Assembly (NCBI RefSeq): GCF_003670275.1
Contig: NZ_QXJF01000002.1
Location: 83,858-147,857 of the forward strand
Length of the DNA: 64,000 bases
From: Helicobacter labetoulli
GTDB taxonomy: Bacteria; Campylobacterota; Campylobacteria; Campylobacterales; Helicobacteraceae
Direction of reading: 5' to 3'
The notes under the pieces are model-generated. The model ran no database searches, was not told the origin of the DNA, and worked only from the letters and a program-made list of their open reading frames with translations. Of this stretch, positions 20,164 through 29,632 are shown piece after piece. The first letter of the stretch is position 1. Each line of letters begins with the position of its first letter. A program made the translations under genes and the position numbers.

Positions 20164-21474
20164 TCAACTCACACTCATTTCATACAATCTTTTACGCTCA
20201 CTAGAGCTTGCAATATTAAGCTGTTGGCGGTATTTAGTAATCGTCCTTCTTACCATTTTAAGATCAAACTTTTCTTCAACAATTTTTAGAATCTTCAAAT
20301 CACTCAAAGGCTTTTTTCTATCCTCATTTTTCACAAGATTCAAGATAAAGTCCTTGATTGACGCATTTGATGTGTCTCCATCAATAGCGGCGGTAAAAAA
20401 GCTTTTTATAGGGAAAATGCCCCTGTCGCATTCCAAATATTTATTCGCTATGGCACGAGAAATCGTGCTTGGTGCATAGCCCAAATCTTGTGCTATATCT
20501 TTAAGCTTCATTGGGCGAATCTCCCCGCCCATAAAGAAATCATACTGATTTTCACGCAAGGCAATGGCAATTTTTAGGATTGTAGCTTTACGCATATCTA
20601 GCGCATCAACCAAATCTTTAGCCTCTTTGAGCTTTGTTCTTAAAAACTCCGCACCTTGCCTGTCTTTAAGCTTTAGATTCTCTTCAATAACAATCTTTGG
20701 GTAATACGCATCATTAATCGCTACTTCAAGTTCATAAGTGGTATTTTTCAAACTATCGCTTTTTAATCGCTCAAAAATAAAAATATCAGGGAGAATCTCC
20801 GCTTCCCTTGGGCTAAACTCAATAGCAGGTGGATTTTTGAAAGTTTTAATAGTTTTCATCACAGCATTATAGTCTTTATGATTTTTATACTTGCTATGAT
20901 TGTGCAAATCCTTAATAATTTTAAGTGCAAGCTCATAGCTCTCCCCTTCTAAATCGCTATTATTGAGCTGAAAAAGAAAAGATTCTAGCACATCTCTTGC
21001 TCCCACACCATAAGGTTCTAAATACGCAAATCGCTGCCTTACCCTCTCAAACTCCTCTTCACTCACATTCATCTCTAAGGCAAGTTCCGCCACCGCCACA
21101 TCTAAATAGCCTTCATCATTGATATTTTCTAGAATCTTAAAAGCAATGCTTTGGGAAATACTTGTAGGAAAAAGTTTAGAATCTATTTGAGATTCAAGCA
21201 CTTCATATAAGCTTTGCTCACTGATATAATTTTGTTCAAATCGCTCATTAGACGCACCGCTAGATTGAGCTTTATTTCTTTTAGGTATCTTGGCATTCAG
21301 GCTTTGTGTCATTTGGCTTTGCACACTTGCGTAAGGATTTTCATCAGCAATGGCATTAAGCGTTTCTTCAAGATCGGTAACACCACTTTGCAAAATCGGC
21401 AACCAGCTTTTTAAAGTCGTAGAAAGCCGAGCTTTAACCTGCAGATTCCCGCGTAATTTCCCCCCTATACTCAT
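20164..21474 (-). CDS. rpoN: RNA polymerase sigma-54 factor
   Basis: RpoN directs transcription of the middle flagellar genes in Helicobacter. In 436 residues one sees the N-terminal Gln/Leu activator-interaction region, the core-binding region, the helix-turn-helix [20 protein letters not shown], and near the C-terminus [15 protein letters not shown], the RpoN box that reads the -24 element. It overlaps lptB by four bases. Two flagellar genes in this window carry matching GG-N10-GC promoters (25169-25182 and 45704-45717). Confidence 0.95.
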   Translation of the reverse strand: MSIGGKLRGNLQVKARLSTTLKSWLPILQSGVTDLEETLNAIADENPYASVQSQMTQSLNAKIPKRNKAQSSGASNERFEQNYISEQSLYEVLESQIDSKLFPTSISQSIAFKILENINDEGYLDVAVAELALEMNVSEEEFERVRQRFAYLEPYGVGARDVLESFLFQLNNSDLEGESYELALKIIKDLHNHSKYKNHKDYNAVMKTIKTFKNPPAIEFSPREAEILPDIFIFERLKSDSLKNTTYELEVAINDAYYPKIVIEENLKLKDRQGAEFLRTKLKEAKDLVDALDMRKATILKIAIALRENQYDFFMGGEIRPMKLKDIAQDLGYAPSTISRAIANKYLECDRGIFPIKSFFTAAIDGDTSNASIKDFILNLVKNEDRKKPLSDLKILKIVEEKFDLKMVRRTITKYRQQLNIASSSERKRLYEMSVS

Positions 21475-22193
21475 ACTTTAAAATGCTCTCCCAAATAGTA
21501 TTTTCTCACAAGCTCATTGGCATAAATTTCTTCAGCATTTCCACTTGCGAGTAATGTGCCACTTTTAATCACATAGGTGCGGGAGCAGACTGAAAGTGTT
21601 TCTCGCACATTATGATCTGTGATTAATACCCCTATGCCAAGCTCGGTAAGTTTTAAAATAATATTTTGAATATCACTTACTGCTCGTGGATCCACCCCAG
21701 CAAAAGGCTCATCAAGCAAAATAAACTTTGGATCTTTGACTAACGCCCTAGCTATCTCTACGCGTCTTCTCTCCCCCCCACTTAGGCTTACACCCTTTCT
21801 CGCACGGATAGGCTCAATATTAAATTCTTCAAGCATACTTTCAATTTTCATTTGCCTATCTTTAGGGCTTTTAATGCTGATTTCAGCGGCTAACATCAAA
21901 TTTTCCTCAACGCTTAAATCCTTAAAAATACTAGATTCTTGCGGTAGATAGCCAATACCTAGATTTGAACGCTTATGCAAGGGAAGCTTTGTAATATCTG
22001 TGTGATTGAGCATTACCTTACCCTCGCTTGGGTGCAAAAGCCCCGTAATCATATAAAAAGTTGTCGTTTTTCCCGCACCATTAGGACCCAAAAGCCCTAC
22101 TACCTCGCCACTATTGACTTCCAGTGAAACATCTTGCACGATTTTTGTTTTTTTAATCTGTTTGCTAAGATTGTGTGCTGCAAGCTTATTCAT
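21471..22193 (-). CDS. lptB: LPS transport ATPase LptB
   Basis: LptB powers LPS extraction from the inner membrane with LptFG. The 240 residues include Walker A (GPNGAGKTT), the signature LSGGERRR, Walker B ([13 protein letters not shown]) and an H-loop (ITDHNV). It is coupled to tsaE upstream and rpoN downstream through four-base overlaps, an order conserved in Helicobacter. Confidence 0.93.
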   Translation of the reverse strand: MNKLAAHNLSKQIKKTKIVQDVSLEVNSGEVVGLLGPNGAGKTTTFYMITGLLHPSEGKVMLNHTDITKLPLHKRSNLGIGYLPQESSIFKDLSVEENLMLAAEISIKSPKDRQMKIESMLEEFNIEPIRARKGVSLSGGERRRVEIARALVKDPKFILLDEPFAGVDPRAVSDIQNIILKLTELGIGVLITDHNVRETLSVCSRTYVIKSGTLLASGNAEEIYANELVRKYYLGEHFKV

Positions 22194-22615
22194 ACGCTAA
22201 CCTTATAGATTCTATTGTTTTGCCCTAGCTCTATGTCTATGCTGATGGGGGTAAAACCATTTTGTTTTAATAACTGCTCTAAGTCTAGCTCACCCCATTC
22301 CACAAAATGCACCCCTTGAGATTCTAAGCATTCAAGCAATCCTAGCTCAAGCATTTGAGCTAGATCTTTGCGATAAATATCATAATGATAAATTGTGCCA
22401 TATTTTTGACAGACATAGCCTTGTGATAGGCTAAAAGTCGGTGAGGTTACCTCGCTTGTATCCCCACCACAAGCAGCTACAAAAGAGCGAACAAGTGTTG
22501 TTTTCCCACTGCCAAGCTCCCCACGCAAAAGCACAATGGGTGATTGAGCAACGCTCTCTTGCAAAATCTCACACAACCTAAAAAGCTCATTTTCTTGCAG
22601 CCTTAATTCACGCAT
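22190..22615 (-). CDS. tsaE: tRNA threonylcarbamoyladenosine synthase ATPase TsaE
   Basis: TsaE is the small P-loop ATPase of the t6A-forming TsaBDE complex. The 141-residue protein has [20 protein letters not shown] and YHYDIYR, all diagnostic. It overlaps the end of dnaX by eight bases. Its partner TsaB lies at 2.3 kb. Confidence 0.93.
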   Translation of the reverse strand: MRELRLQENELFRLCEILQESVAQSPIVLLRGELGSGKTTLVRSFVAACGGDTSEVTSPTFSLSQGYVCQKYGTIYHYDIYRKDLAQMLELGLLECLESQGVHFVEWGELDLEQLLKQNGFTPISIDIELGQNNRIYKVSV

Positions 22616-24365
22616 TTCTATCTCCTTGCGTGATCACTTCTTTTATCCCCACACTATCGCGAATTGCCTCAATCACATCGCGATTTTCACTGATAAATCT
22701 CTCCCGCTCCTCCTGTGGGTTTTTAATGCCACCTTGTGCTTCTAGTAAATTATGCGAATCTTGTGGGTTAAAACTCTCATTTTCTGCTTGATTGAGATGT
22801 TCTTGTCTTGTCTCATCGTGGGCTTGTGGGGCAAAATCTTGGACTTGCTCTATGTGTGTATTTGCTCCAAAAACTTCCCGCACGAGACCTAAGATAATCT
22901 TGCCAAACTCACGCAACCTCTCTTTGTGCTCCCCTTGAGCCACGCTCTGCCAACGCAAAAGCGACTTTTCTCTGCTAAACTCCACAAACTTCACATTAGA
23001 TTCAAATATCTCTCCTAGCTCCGCATTGCGATCTTTAATCTTTTGAATCAAGGTTTGAAAATGCAAAGCCCCTAGCGTTTTTTGTGAATCTAGAGATTGT
23101 GTTTGGGCTTGAGCTTGTTGCACTTGTGGGGATTGTGGGGCTTGAGACATAGGCTGTGAAAAACTCGTAGAATCTTGAGCTTGTGGGGCAAGTGATGATT
23201 GTAAGTCTTGCGGTGTTTGTAGATTCTGTGAATATGGCGGATTTTGTGGCATTTGTTGAGCCAAGGCAGCGGGACTTATTGTCTTATTTTGATTTGCTCC
23301 AAAAATCTCACTTTCTAACTCTTCAATCATAGATTCTATGTCTTTAACCTTAATGGCTTCTTGCATTTTCATCGCACAAAGCAAAAGCACAAATGCTCCA
23401 TCGGTATTAAGACTTAACAAGCCCTTAGATTCTGTTAGAATCCTAGCAAACCTATCTAGCAGCAAAGGCGGAAAATCACTATCCCTCTGCAAAAGCTTCT
23501 CTTTTAAAAAAAGCATCATTTCTTCAATTATCATCTCACATTCATATTCATACAGCACTTGCAAAATCTCACTGACCTTATCGTGCTGATGGTGCAAAAT
23601 GCCTTGAAAATAATCTCTTAAAACCTGCGGATCTACCACGCCAAGCATATCGCTCACACTTGTAACTTCAATATGATTTTTACAAAAAATAATGGCTTGA
23701 TCAAGCAAAGTTAGCGTATCTCTTAGGCTGCCTGAGCCGCTACGCGCAATAATCTCAAGGGCTTCTTTCTCATAGCTCACGCCCTCTTTATTCAAAATGC
23801 TTGTGATATGCTCTACAACAAGCCTATGGGGAATCTGCTTAAACCTAAAATGCTGTGTGCGACTCAAAATTGTAGCAGGGAGCTTAAGTGGATCGGTTGT
23901 CGCAAGGATAAATTTTACAAATTCTGGTGGCTCTTCAAGCGTTTTTAACAGAGCATTAAACGCCTCCTTGCTTAGCATATGCACCTCATCTATAATAAAA
24001 ATCTTATAGCGTCCAAAGCTAGGGCGGTATTTTGTCTGTTCAATAAGCTTTTTAATATCATCAATCCCCCTAGAACTCGCCGCGTCCATCTCAATAATAT
24101 CCATATGCCGATTTTCTAGTGCCGCTACACAACTCGCACAACTCCCGCAAGGTGTGCTTGTAGGACCACTCTCGCATTCTAAGGCTCTAGCAAAGATTCT
24201 AGCCGAGCTTGTCTTCCCACTCCCACGCAATCCGCTAAAAAGATACGCGTGAGAAATATGCTTAGAATCTAAGGCAAGGGAAAGCGTTTGAGAAATAGCA
24301 TTTTGCCCAACTAAGTCGCTAAAACTTGCTGGACGATACTTTAGGGCGAGGGCGATTGAACTCAT
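22608..24365 (-). CDS. dnaX: DNA polymerase III subunit gamma/tau
   Basis: DnaX is the motor of the clamp loader. The 585 residues contain a P-loop (FSGLRGSGKTSSARIF), a zinc module (CESGPTSTPCGSCASC), IIDEVHMLS and the sensor TTDPLKLPATILSRT. Residues of about 365-440 are a Q/P/S-rich linker, followed by a tau-like C-terminal domain. I see no obvious programmed frameshift site for a separate gamma form. Confidence 0.95.
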   Translation of the reverse strand: MSSIALALKYRPASFSDLVGQNAISQTLSLALDSKHISHAYLFSGLRGSGKTSSARIFARALECESGPTSTPCGSCASCVAALENRHMDIIEMDAASSRGIDDIKKLIEQTKYRPSFGRYKIFIIDEVHMLSKEAFNALLKTLEEPPEFVKFILATTDPLKLPATILSRTQHFRFKQIPHRLVVEHITSILNKEGVSYEKEALEIIARSGSGSLRDTLTLLDQAIIFCKNHIEVTSVSDMLGVVDPQVLRDYFQGILHHQHDKVSEILQVLYEYECEMIIEEMMLFLKEKLLQRDSDFPPLLLDRFARILTESKGLLSLNTDGAFVLLLCAMKMQEAIKVKDIESMIEELESEIFGANQNKTISPAALAQQMPQNPPYSQNLQTPQDLQSSLAPQAQDSTSFSQPMSQAPQSPQVQQAQAQTQSLDSQKTLGALHFQTLIQKIKDRNAELGEIFESNVKFVEFSREKSLLRWQSVAQGEHKERLREFGKIILGLVREVFGANTHIEQVQDFAPQAHDETRQEHLNQAENESFNPQDSHNLLEAQGGIKNPQEERERFISENRDVIEAIRDSVGIKEVITQGDRNA

Positions 24366-24431
24366 AATATCTTCCTTGTAAAAAAAGCGTTATTGTATAA
24401 AAAGAATCTAAAAACTAACATTATTTTCACC

Positions 24432-25073
24432 CTAGTCCTGCTTGTCTTGCTTTTTTTCACTCTCGTCTTGATAATTAAAAACCGGCAATGAAAGCTTGTA
24501 GAAAATCGCCAAAAGTCTAGCCACTACTCCCACAAAAAGTGTAAGGATTGTAACAAGCATAGTATCCATTTTTGCATATTCAAGCAGGGCATAATACATT
24601 CCCCCAGCGATGATAGCAATCCCTGCATAAATCTCTTTTTGAAACACAAGGGGAATCCGCATACATAAAATATCACGCAAGATTCCACCAAACACCCCTG
24701 TAATAACCGCCGCACTCACTGCGATGATAAAGCCATACTCCTTATCAATCGCCACTTGCGCACCCAAAATACTAAAGACCACTAGCCCCACTGCATCAAG
24801 TGTGAGAAACACAGATTCAGATTTTGTAACAACGCGTGGGACTTGTGTGGTAAGCAAAGCCGCCACACAAATAAGAATCACATATTCAGGGTGAGCTACC
24901 CAAGTAAGCGGATAGTGATTGAGTAAAATATCACGGATTGAACCACCACCAATAGCCGTAACAAGTGCAATAAACATCACGCCAAATAAATCCATTCTAT
25001 GCTTTCCAGCAGCAAGAGCACCCGTCATACCCTCTGCAGTAATGGCAATAATATAAAGCGTTGTTAAAAGCAT
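24432..25073 (-). CDS. TRIC-type cation channel family membrane protein (UPF0126)
   Basis: The 213 residues contain about seven hydrophobic segments with the two repeated glycine-rich halves typical of the YicG/TRIC family ([28 protein letters not shown] and [11 protein letters not shown]). Prokaryotic TRIC members form potassium-conducting trimers. The place upstream of dnaX matches H. pylori. Physiological role in Helicobacter is not known to me. Confidence 0.8.
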   Translation of the reverse strand: MLLTTLYIIAITAEGMTGALAAGKHRMDLFGVMFIALVTAIGGGSIRDILLNHYPLTWVAHPEYVILICVAALLTTQVPRVVTKSESVFLTLDAVGLVVFSILGAQVAIDKEYGFIIAVSAAVITGVFGGILRDILCMRIPLVFQKEIYAGIAIIAGGMYYALLEYAKMDTMLVTILTLFVGVVARLLAIFYKLSLPVFNYQDESEKKQDKQD

Positions 25074-25166
25074 AGCCCACCTTTAAGTCAAAATCACTAC
25101 AAGCACAAAAGCTAAAAGTCAAAACTATAATAGAATCTAGCTATAAAAGTGCTAAAACTTTTGAGT

Positions 25167-25184
25167 ATGGAATCACTTTTGCTT
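25167..25184 (+). promoter_or_regulatory. sigma-54 promoter of flgG
   Basis: GG (25169-25170), ten bases, GC (25181-25182), within TATGGAATCACTTTTGCTT. This fits the -24/-12 consensus, and it lies 66 bases before the flgG start. A nearly identical element precedes flgF. Confidence 0.75.
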
Positions 25185-25247
25185 AAAAACCCACAAATTG
25201 CTTCATAAAAGTAACAATTCCACAAGATTGAGACAAAGGATAAAACT

Positions 25248-26036
25248 ATGATGAGATCACTCTACACTGCCACTACCGGTATGCTAGGACAACAAATGCA
25301 AATTGACAATACTTCAAACAACATTGCCAATGTCAATACTACGGGCTACAAAAAGCAAAGGGCGGAGTTTGCGGATTTATTCTATCAAGTATTGCAATAC
25401 GCTGGAACAAGCACAAGTGAGACCACTATCTCGCCCACAGGTATTGAAGTGGGTATAGGTGTGCGACCTGTGGCAGTGCAAAAAATGTTCTCACAAGGAC
25501 ACCCCAAAGAGACTGAAAACAACCTTGATGTCGCAATCACAGGCAATGGATTTTTCCAAATTGAGTTGCCCGATGGCAATATCGCCTACACCAGAGCAGG
25601 GAGCTTTAAGCTTGATAATAATGGCAATGTCGTTAATGCGGAGGGCTATAGACTTATCCCCGAGCTTACCATTCCAGAGGGAGCGACACAAATTAATATC
25701 GGCACAGATGGCACGGTGAGCGTGATTGAAGGGAATCAAACAGAAGTCAATGTGCTAGGACAAATTGAGATTGTGAATTTTATTAATCCTGCTGGACTTC
25801 ACTCTTTGGGCGATAATCTTTTTATCAACACAAATGCTTCTGGCGACCCTGTGGCAGGAGTGCCCGGATTAGATGGCTTTGGGCAGTTGCGACAGGGATT
25901 TTTAGAGTTAAGTAATGTGAAGCTTGTAGAAGAGATGACAGACCTCATCACAGGGCAAAGAGCCTATGAAGCAAATTCAAAAAGCATTCAAACCGCAGAT
26001 TCTATGCTACAAACCGTTAATGGCTTAAAACGATAG
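25248..26036 (+). CDS. flgG: flagellar distal rod protein FlgG
   Basis: FlgG builds the distal rod of the flagellar axle. The 262 residues begin MMRSLYTATTGMLGQQMQIDNTSNNIANVNTTGYKK in family fashion (the conserved SNNIANVNTTGYK stretch is at about 22-34). The protein has NNLDVAITGNGFFQIE and ends with the heptad-like ELSNVKLVEEMTDLITGQRAYEANSK. Length is exact for FlgG. No other flagellar gene is adjacent; regulation is probably by RpoN. Confidence 0.96.
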   Translation: MMRSLYTATTGMLGQQMQIDNTSNNIANVNTTGYKKQRAEFADLFYQVLQYAGTSTSETTISPTGIEVGIGVRPVAVQKMFSQGHPKETENNLDVAITGNGFFQIELPDGNIAYTRAGSFKLDNNGNVVNAEGYRLIPELTIPEGATQINIGTDGTVSVIEGNQTEVNVLGQIEIVNFINPAGLHSLGDNLFINTNASGDPVAGVPGLDGFGQLRQGFLELSNVKLVEEMTDLITGQRAYEANSKSIQTADSMLQTVNGLKR

Positions 26037-26068
26037 GTTGAGTAAAAAGCAAGTAAAAGGAGTGAGTG

Positions 26069-26924
26069 ATGTTTGATAATTTTCCAAAGACTAGAAGTCC
26101 ATTGCCACAAACTTATCAGGCTATCTATGAGCAACATTATAAGAACAATAGAGATGGATAAGGAACGGCAAGTGGCTTAGCCCAAAAATTAGAGCGTTGG
26201 CTACATCACAAGGTAGCAAATGATACACAAGGTATTAGCGGATATAAAACGCTAGAAATAGGTGCAGGAACGCTTAATCAAATATCCTATGAAAGCGATT
26301 TCACACATTATGATATTATAGAGCCATTCAAAGCCCTTTATAAAGATTCCCCAAAACTCCAACATATCAATGCCATATATAAAGATATTGCAGAAATAGC
26401 ACAAAGTAGTGATATTAACGGGGGGGGGGGGGGTAAATACAAATGCCGATAAAATAAGTGCATTTGCTAAATCCCACATAGAATCCCCTGCTTCCCTTGA
26501 ATCCACGCAATCCATTAAATCCCAAATCCAAAGCGCATTTTATGACAGAATCACATCTTGTGCGGTTTTAGAACATATTGCAAACTTGCCTGAAGTAGTA
26601 GCACACCCGTGCTTGTTGCTGAAAGATGATGGCGTGTTTTCCGCTGCTATCCCAAGCCAAGCTAGATTCCTATGGACTTTGGCTTACAAACTCTCAACCG
26701 GCATAGATTTTAGGCTTAAATACAAGCTAGATTATGATGTCATTATGAATTATGAGCATATCAACACACAAGCTGAAATTGTTGAAATATGCGATTATTT
26801 CTTTGATTCTGTGAAAAAGTCGCTTTTTGGCGTGTGTGATGAATTGTCAATCTACACGCACCTTTCTTGCAGAAAACCAAATAGACAAAGGGCAAAAGAG
26901 TATCTTATCTCGCTTCAAGCTTAG
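26069..26924 (+). pseudogene. SAM-dependent methyltransferase, broken by a stop codon and by a G14 tract
   Basis: The frame starts at ATG 26069 after AAAAGGAG and reads YEQHYKNNRDG, then TAA at 26159-26161. The same frame continues with LAQKLERWLHHKV and the SAM loop TLEIGAGTLNQISYE, up to a G14 tract. After the tract a different frame gives ITSCAVLEHIANLPEVV and the C-terminal half ending at 26924. G13 or G16 would join the halves, but the nonsense codon would remain, so this copy looks truly inactive unless the stop is read through or misread. The family is common in Helicobacter and Campylobacter surface-glycan regions. No in-frame ATG, GTG or TTG that would rescue the domain follows the stop. 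Confidence 0.75.
26420..26433 (+). repeat. G14 homopolymer in methyltransferase pseudogene
   Basis: The longest pure tract in the window. Frame analysis says 3n+1 bases (13 or 16) would be in frame. Confidence 0.9.
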
Positions 26925-26934
26925 TCTCAAATCT

Positions 26935-26974
26935 ATTTTAGAATCCACAGCTTGATGAATGTAGATTCTAAAAT
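26935..26974. terminator. bidirectional hairpin made of an inverted AGAATC/GATTCT pair
   Basis: ATTTTAGAATC and GATTCTAAAAT are perfect 11-base complements around an 18-base spacer, between two converging genes. A-rich and T-rich flanks suit termination on either strand. The core is the over-represented AGAWTCT motif. Confidence 0.7.
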
Positions 26975-26981
26975 ATAAAGA

Positions 26982-28211
26982 TTATTTCACCCTTTGTAAT
27001 TCGTAAAAAATCTTATCCGCTACAAGTTTGTAGCCATTTGGCAGTAAATGCACATCGGCTTTGGCTAAGGCGGCTTCCTCCCACTTTTTCTTACCCCCAC
27101 TTTGATTGATAAAGCCCTCTAAATCAAAGAGCATTGTTTGCTTTTGTTTAGCCACTTTGATAACCGCCTCTCTCACGACCTTAGCGTTTTTACTCATCTT
27201 ATACACTGCTTTTTTACGCCTTGAGGCATTGCTTACCTTTTGTACCACAGGGGGCGGGGTAAGGAGCAAAATACTAGCAGTTGGATTAGCCTCCCTTATA
27301 TTGTCAATCAAATCGCTGTAATTTTTCACAAAAAGCGATTCGTTAAAGGTATCATACAACGCGTCATTTGAACCATAGCAAAGGATAACTAAATCCGCAG
27401 GAAGAAAACGCATTTGCTGCATAAAAAGTGCCTTATCCCATTTCAGCCATAAATTTGAACGCGCCCCATTTATGCCAAGATTCTCAACAATATTATTTTT
27501 CTTATCCCCATTTGTGAGAAAAAATCCACCAAGCAACACTTTTTCATTTAAAACACGGATTGTGGCAGGATAGTCTAAATCTAGGGTGAGAAACTGCCAT
27601 ACAAAAGGGCGTTTAGCATTGATAATAAAGCGTTGATTGCTAGAATCTTCCACGACCAAGGCACTTTCTTTATTTGGAGCTTTAAAGATAATTTTTGTCT
27701 GTATTGGTTTTTTAGAATCTTGAGACTTTTCTAAGCTTTTGGGTATAAGGGTAATAGAGGCTGGAAGCTCAAGAGGTCTAGCCACAACGCCACCTAATGG
27801 ATATTCATCAAGCTCGTGTAGGCGAGAGTTTAGAATCTCAAAATTTTCACTTTCATATTTTAAGGCAATATTTTGATGATAGCTTGGATAAAGCGGATAC
27901 ACAAAGCCTAGCGTGTAGTCTTTAAATAGCAACCCTCTCAACCGATGGGAGAAAAAATCTCCCGCAATATGAGAATCCCCCAAAACACGAATGCTAAGAT
28001 TCTGCCTCTCTTTAATCTTTTGTTTTAAGGCTTTGGGAATATCAGTTTGATAGTTGATAATGCCTTGTGTGGATTCTAAAAGCTTCTTACTCACATTTGG
28101 AATCTTAGGCTCACTTTGCTCACTTATAGCCTTTGTAATGAGTTTGAGCGGATATTCTTCACTCACACTCACACTTACACAAAGCATACAAGCCATAATG
28201 ATGTTTTTCAT
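26982..28211 (-). CDS. periplasmic SGNH hydrolase, Ape1-like peptidoglycan O-acetylesterase candidate
   Basis: A signal peptide (about residues 1-17) precedes a GDSL/SGNH domain: block I VLGDSHIAGDFF (about residue 77), block III CYGSNDAL (about 276) and the C-terminal D-x-x-H in KADVHLLPNG. The GDSH form of block I is that of Ape1-type esterases, which remove acetyl groups from peptidoglycan N-acetylmuramic acid. It overlaps the upstream SGNH gene by four bases and lies third in an MBOAT-SGNH-SGNH operon, the same set as patA-patB-ape1 of Campylobacter and Neisseria. Esterase versus transferase role is inferred from order. Confidence 0.72.
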   Translation of the reverse strand: MKNIIMACMLCVSVSVSEEYPLKLITKAISEQSEPKIPNVSKKLLESTQGIINYQTDIPKALKQKIKERQNLSIRVLGDSHIAGDFFSHRLRGLLFKDYTLGFVYPLYPSYHQNIALKYESENFEILNSRLHELDEYPLGGVVARPLELPASITLIPKSLEKSQDSKKPIQTKIIFKAPNKESALVVEDSSNQRFIINAKRPFVWQFLTLDLDYPATIRVLNEKVLLGGFFLTNGDKKNNIVENLGINGARSNLWLKWDKALFMQQMRFLPADLVILCYGSNDALYDTFNESLFVKNYSDLIDNIREANPTASILLLTPPPVVQKVSNASRRKKAVYKMSKNAKVVREAVIKVAKQKQTMLFDLEGFINQSGGKKKWEEAALAKADVHLLPNGYKLVADKIFYELQRVK

Positions 28212-29632
28212 TCTACCCCACCTTGTGAAAGCCCCTCTTCACTCTCTTGTGGGGTAGTTTCAAGCGGAAGCACTTCAAGGTTATTGAGCAGAATATTTGC
28301 CATTATTTGATAACCCCTTGCAGTGAAATGTACCCCATCATCAGCACGCACCTGCACACTCTTACCCTTAGCGTTTTTGATAAAGGCGGAATATTTTCCA
28401 CCTTGGGTAATAATGCCATTACTTTGGAAGAAATACTCTCCACTTTGTTTGACTGCTGCTTCATAAAGCGTATTAAGATACATTATCTTATCGTTAAGTG
28501 ATTTTTCACGCACACTTGGCACTTCATACCACGCTACCCGCACACCATATCCTTGAGCTACTTGTAAAATCTCATCAATGCGTTGGGTATAAATCTCCTC
28601 CCACAAAGGACTTTTAAACGCAATATTTTTTTTCATACTCCACGGGTCATTTGCCCCCAAAAGCACAACGACAAGCGAAATGTGCGGATTTTTTTCTAAA
28701 GCGTCCCTTGTGGCTACTTCCCAATTAAAATAATGCTTATAAGTCAGTCCCGTGCTATGTTTGCTAAGATTTATCCCCTGAATCTTTGTCTTTTTAAACG
28801 CTCTTAGCAAATAGGGTGCAACGCCTTGCATCATAGAATCCCCAATAAGCAAAATACCCTCCCCCTCACTCACTTGGATTCTAGGATTATTAATACTTCT
28901 TATGGGCGTATAGCTCTCTTGTACTGGCTGTGGTGGAGGCTGCAAAGTATTTGATTGTGGGATATTTTGAGGCAAAGAGCTTGGCTCAAGCGGTGCGGTA
29001 TCTTGCGGAGTATTAAAAAGAGAATCTTTAGTGGAGTCTTCCTGCGTATTTGAGGGCAGTGAATCTTGCAAATCTTTGGGCAATGTGGGAGCAGAATCTC
29101 CTGTGGTGGCGATATTTTTTAACACTGCTTCTATGGGATTAGAATCTTGGGGATTAGAATCTTGCAAAATAGAATCCTGTGAAGCGGGGTCATAAGGCTT
29201 AGAATCTATGCTAGATTCTGCCTTCTCATCTAAAGATGTATCGCGTGAATCTTGCTCGTGATGTGGTGCAATGGAATGCGTGGGAGAATGTGCGGTGGGC
29301 TTATGTGGAGATTTATTAGTTTTGCTAGAATCTGTGCTAGATTCTAGTATTATCATATCTTCTGTCTCGCTATTTATCCCATCAAATGTGCCAAAAACTT
29401 GCACCCGCAAAGATTCTAGCCTACTCATCAGCATATCACTTGTGGCAAAAAGGAAGTTATCTTTAAGATACAAAGCACTATACATACTTCCCAAAAATTG
29501 CATAGCCACATTTTCACTCTCACTAAAATTATGGTATTGCTGCTCCACATAGCTTACAATGGAGCTATGCAAATAAAAAAGCAACTGCAAAAATGTAAAA
29601 AGAGCGATGAAAATAAACTGCAACGCACGCAT
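28208..29632 (-). CDS. membrane-anchored SGNH hydrolase/O-acetyltransferase, PatB-like candidate
   Basis: In 474 residues: an N-terminal membrane anchor (LQFIFIALFTFLQLLFYLH), a long low-complexity linker (about residues 95-250) rich in Asp-Ser, Pro and Gln, then an SGNH domain with LLIGDSMMQG, VLLGANDPW and DGVHFTARG. The linker includes short tandem repeats (DSILQDSNPQDSNP) built on AGATTCT motifs. As second gene after the MBOAT, with a one-base stop/start overlap, it probably transfers acetyl groups delivered by the MBOAT protein to periplasmic glycan. Confidence 0.72.
   Translation of the reverse strand: MRALQFIFIALFTFLQLLFYLHSSIVSYVEQQYHNFSESENVAMQFLGSMYSALYLKDNFLFATSDMLMSRLESLRVQVFGTFDGINSETEDMIILESSTDSSKTNKSPHKPTAHSPTHSIAPHHEQDSRDTSLDEKAESSIDSKPYDPASQDSILQDSNPQDSNPIEAVLKNIATTGDSAPTLPKDLQDSLPSNTQEDSTKDSLFNTPQDTAPLEPSSLPQNIPQSNTLQPPPQPVQESYTPIRSINNPRIQVSEGEGILLIGDSMMQGVAPYLLRAFKKTKIQGINLSKHSTGLTYKHYFNWEVATRDALEKNPHISLVVVLLGANDPWSMKKNIAFKSPLWEEIYTQRIDEILQVAQGYGVRVAWYEVPSVREKSLNDKIMYLNTLYEAAVKQSGEYFFQSNGIITQGGKYSAFIKNAKGKSVQVRADDGVHFTARGYQIMANILLNNLEVLPLETTPQESEEGLSQGGVE

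Noticed and set aside
22608..24365. Programmed frameshift producing a gamma form of DnaX
   Set aside because: No convincing slippery heptamer with a following stem is visible after the ATPase domain.
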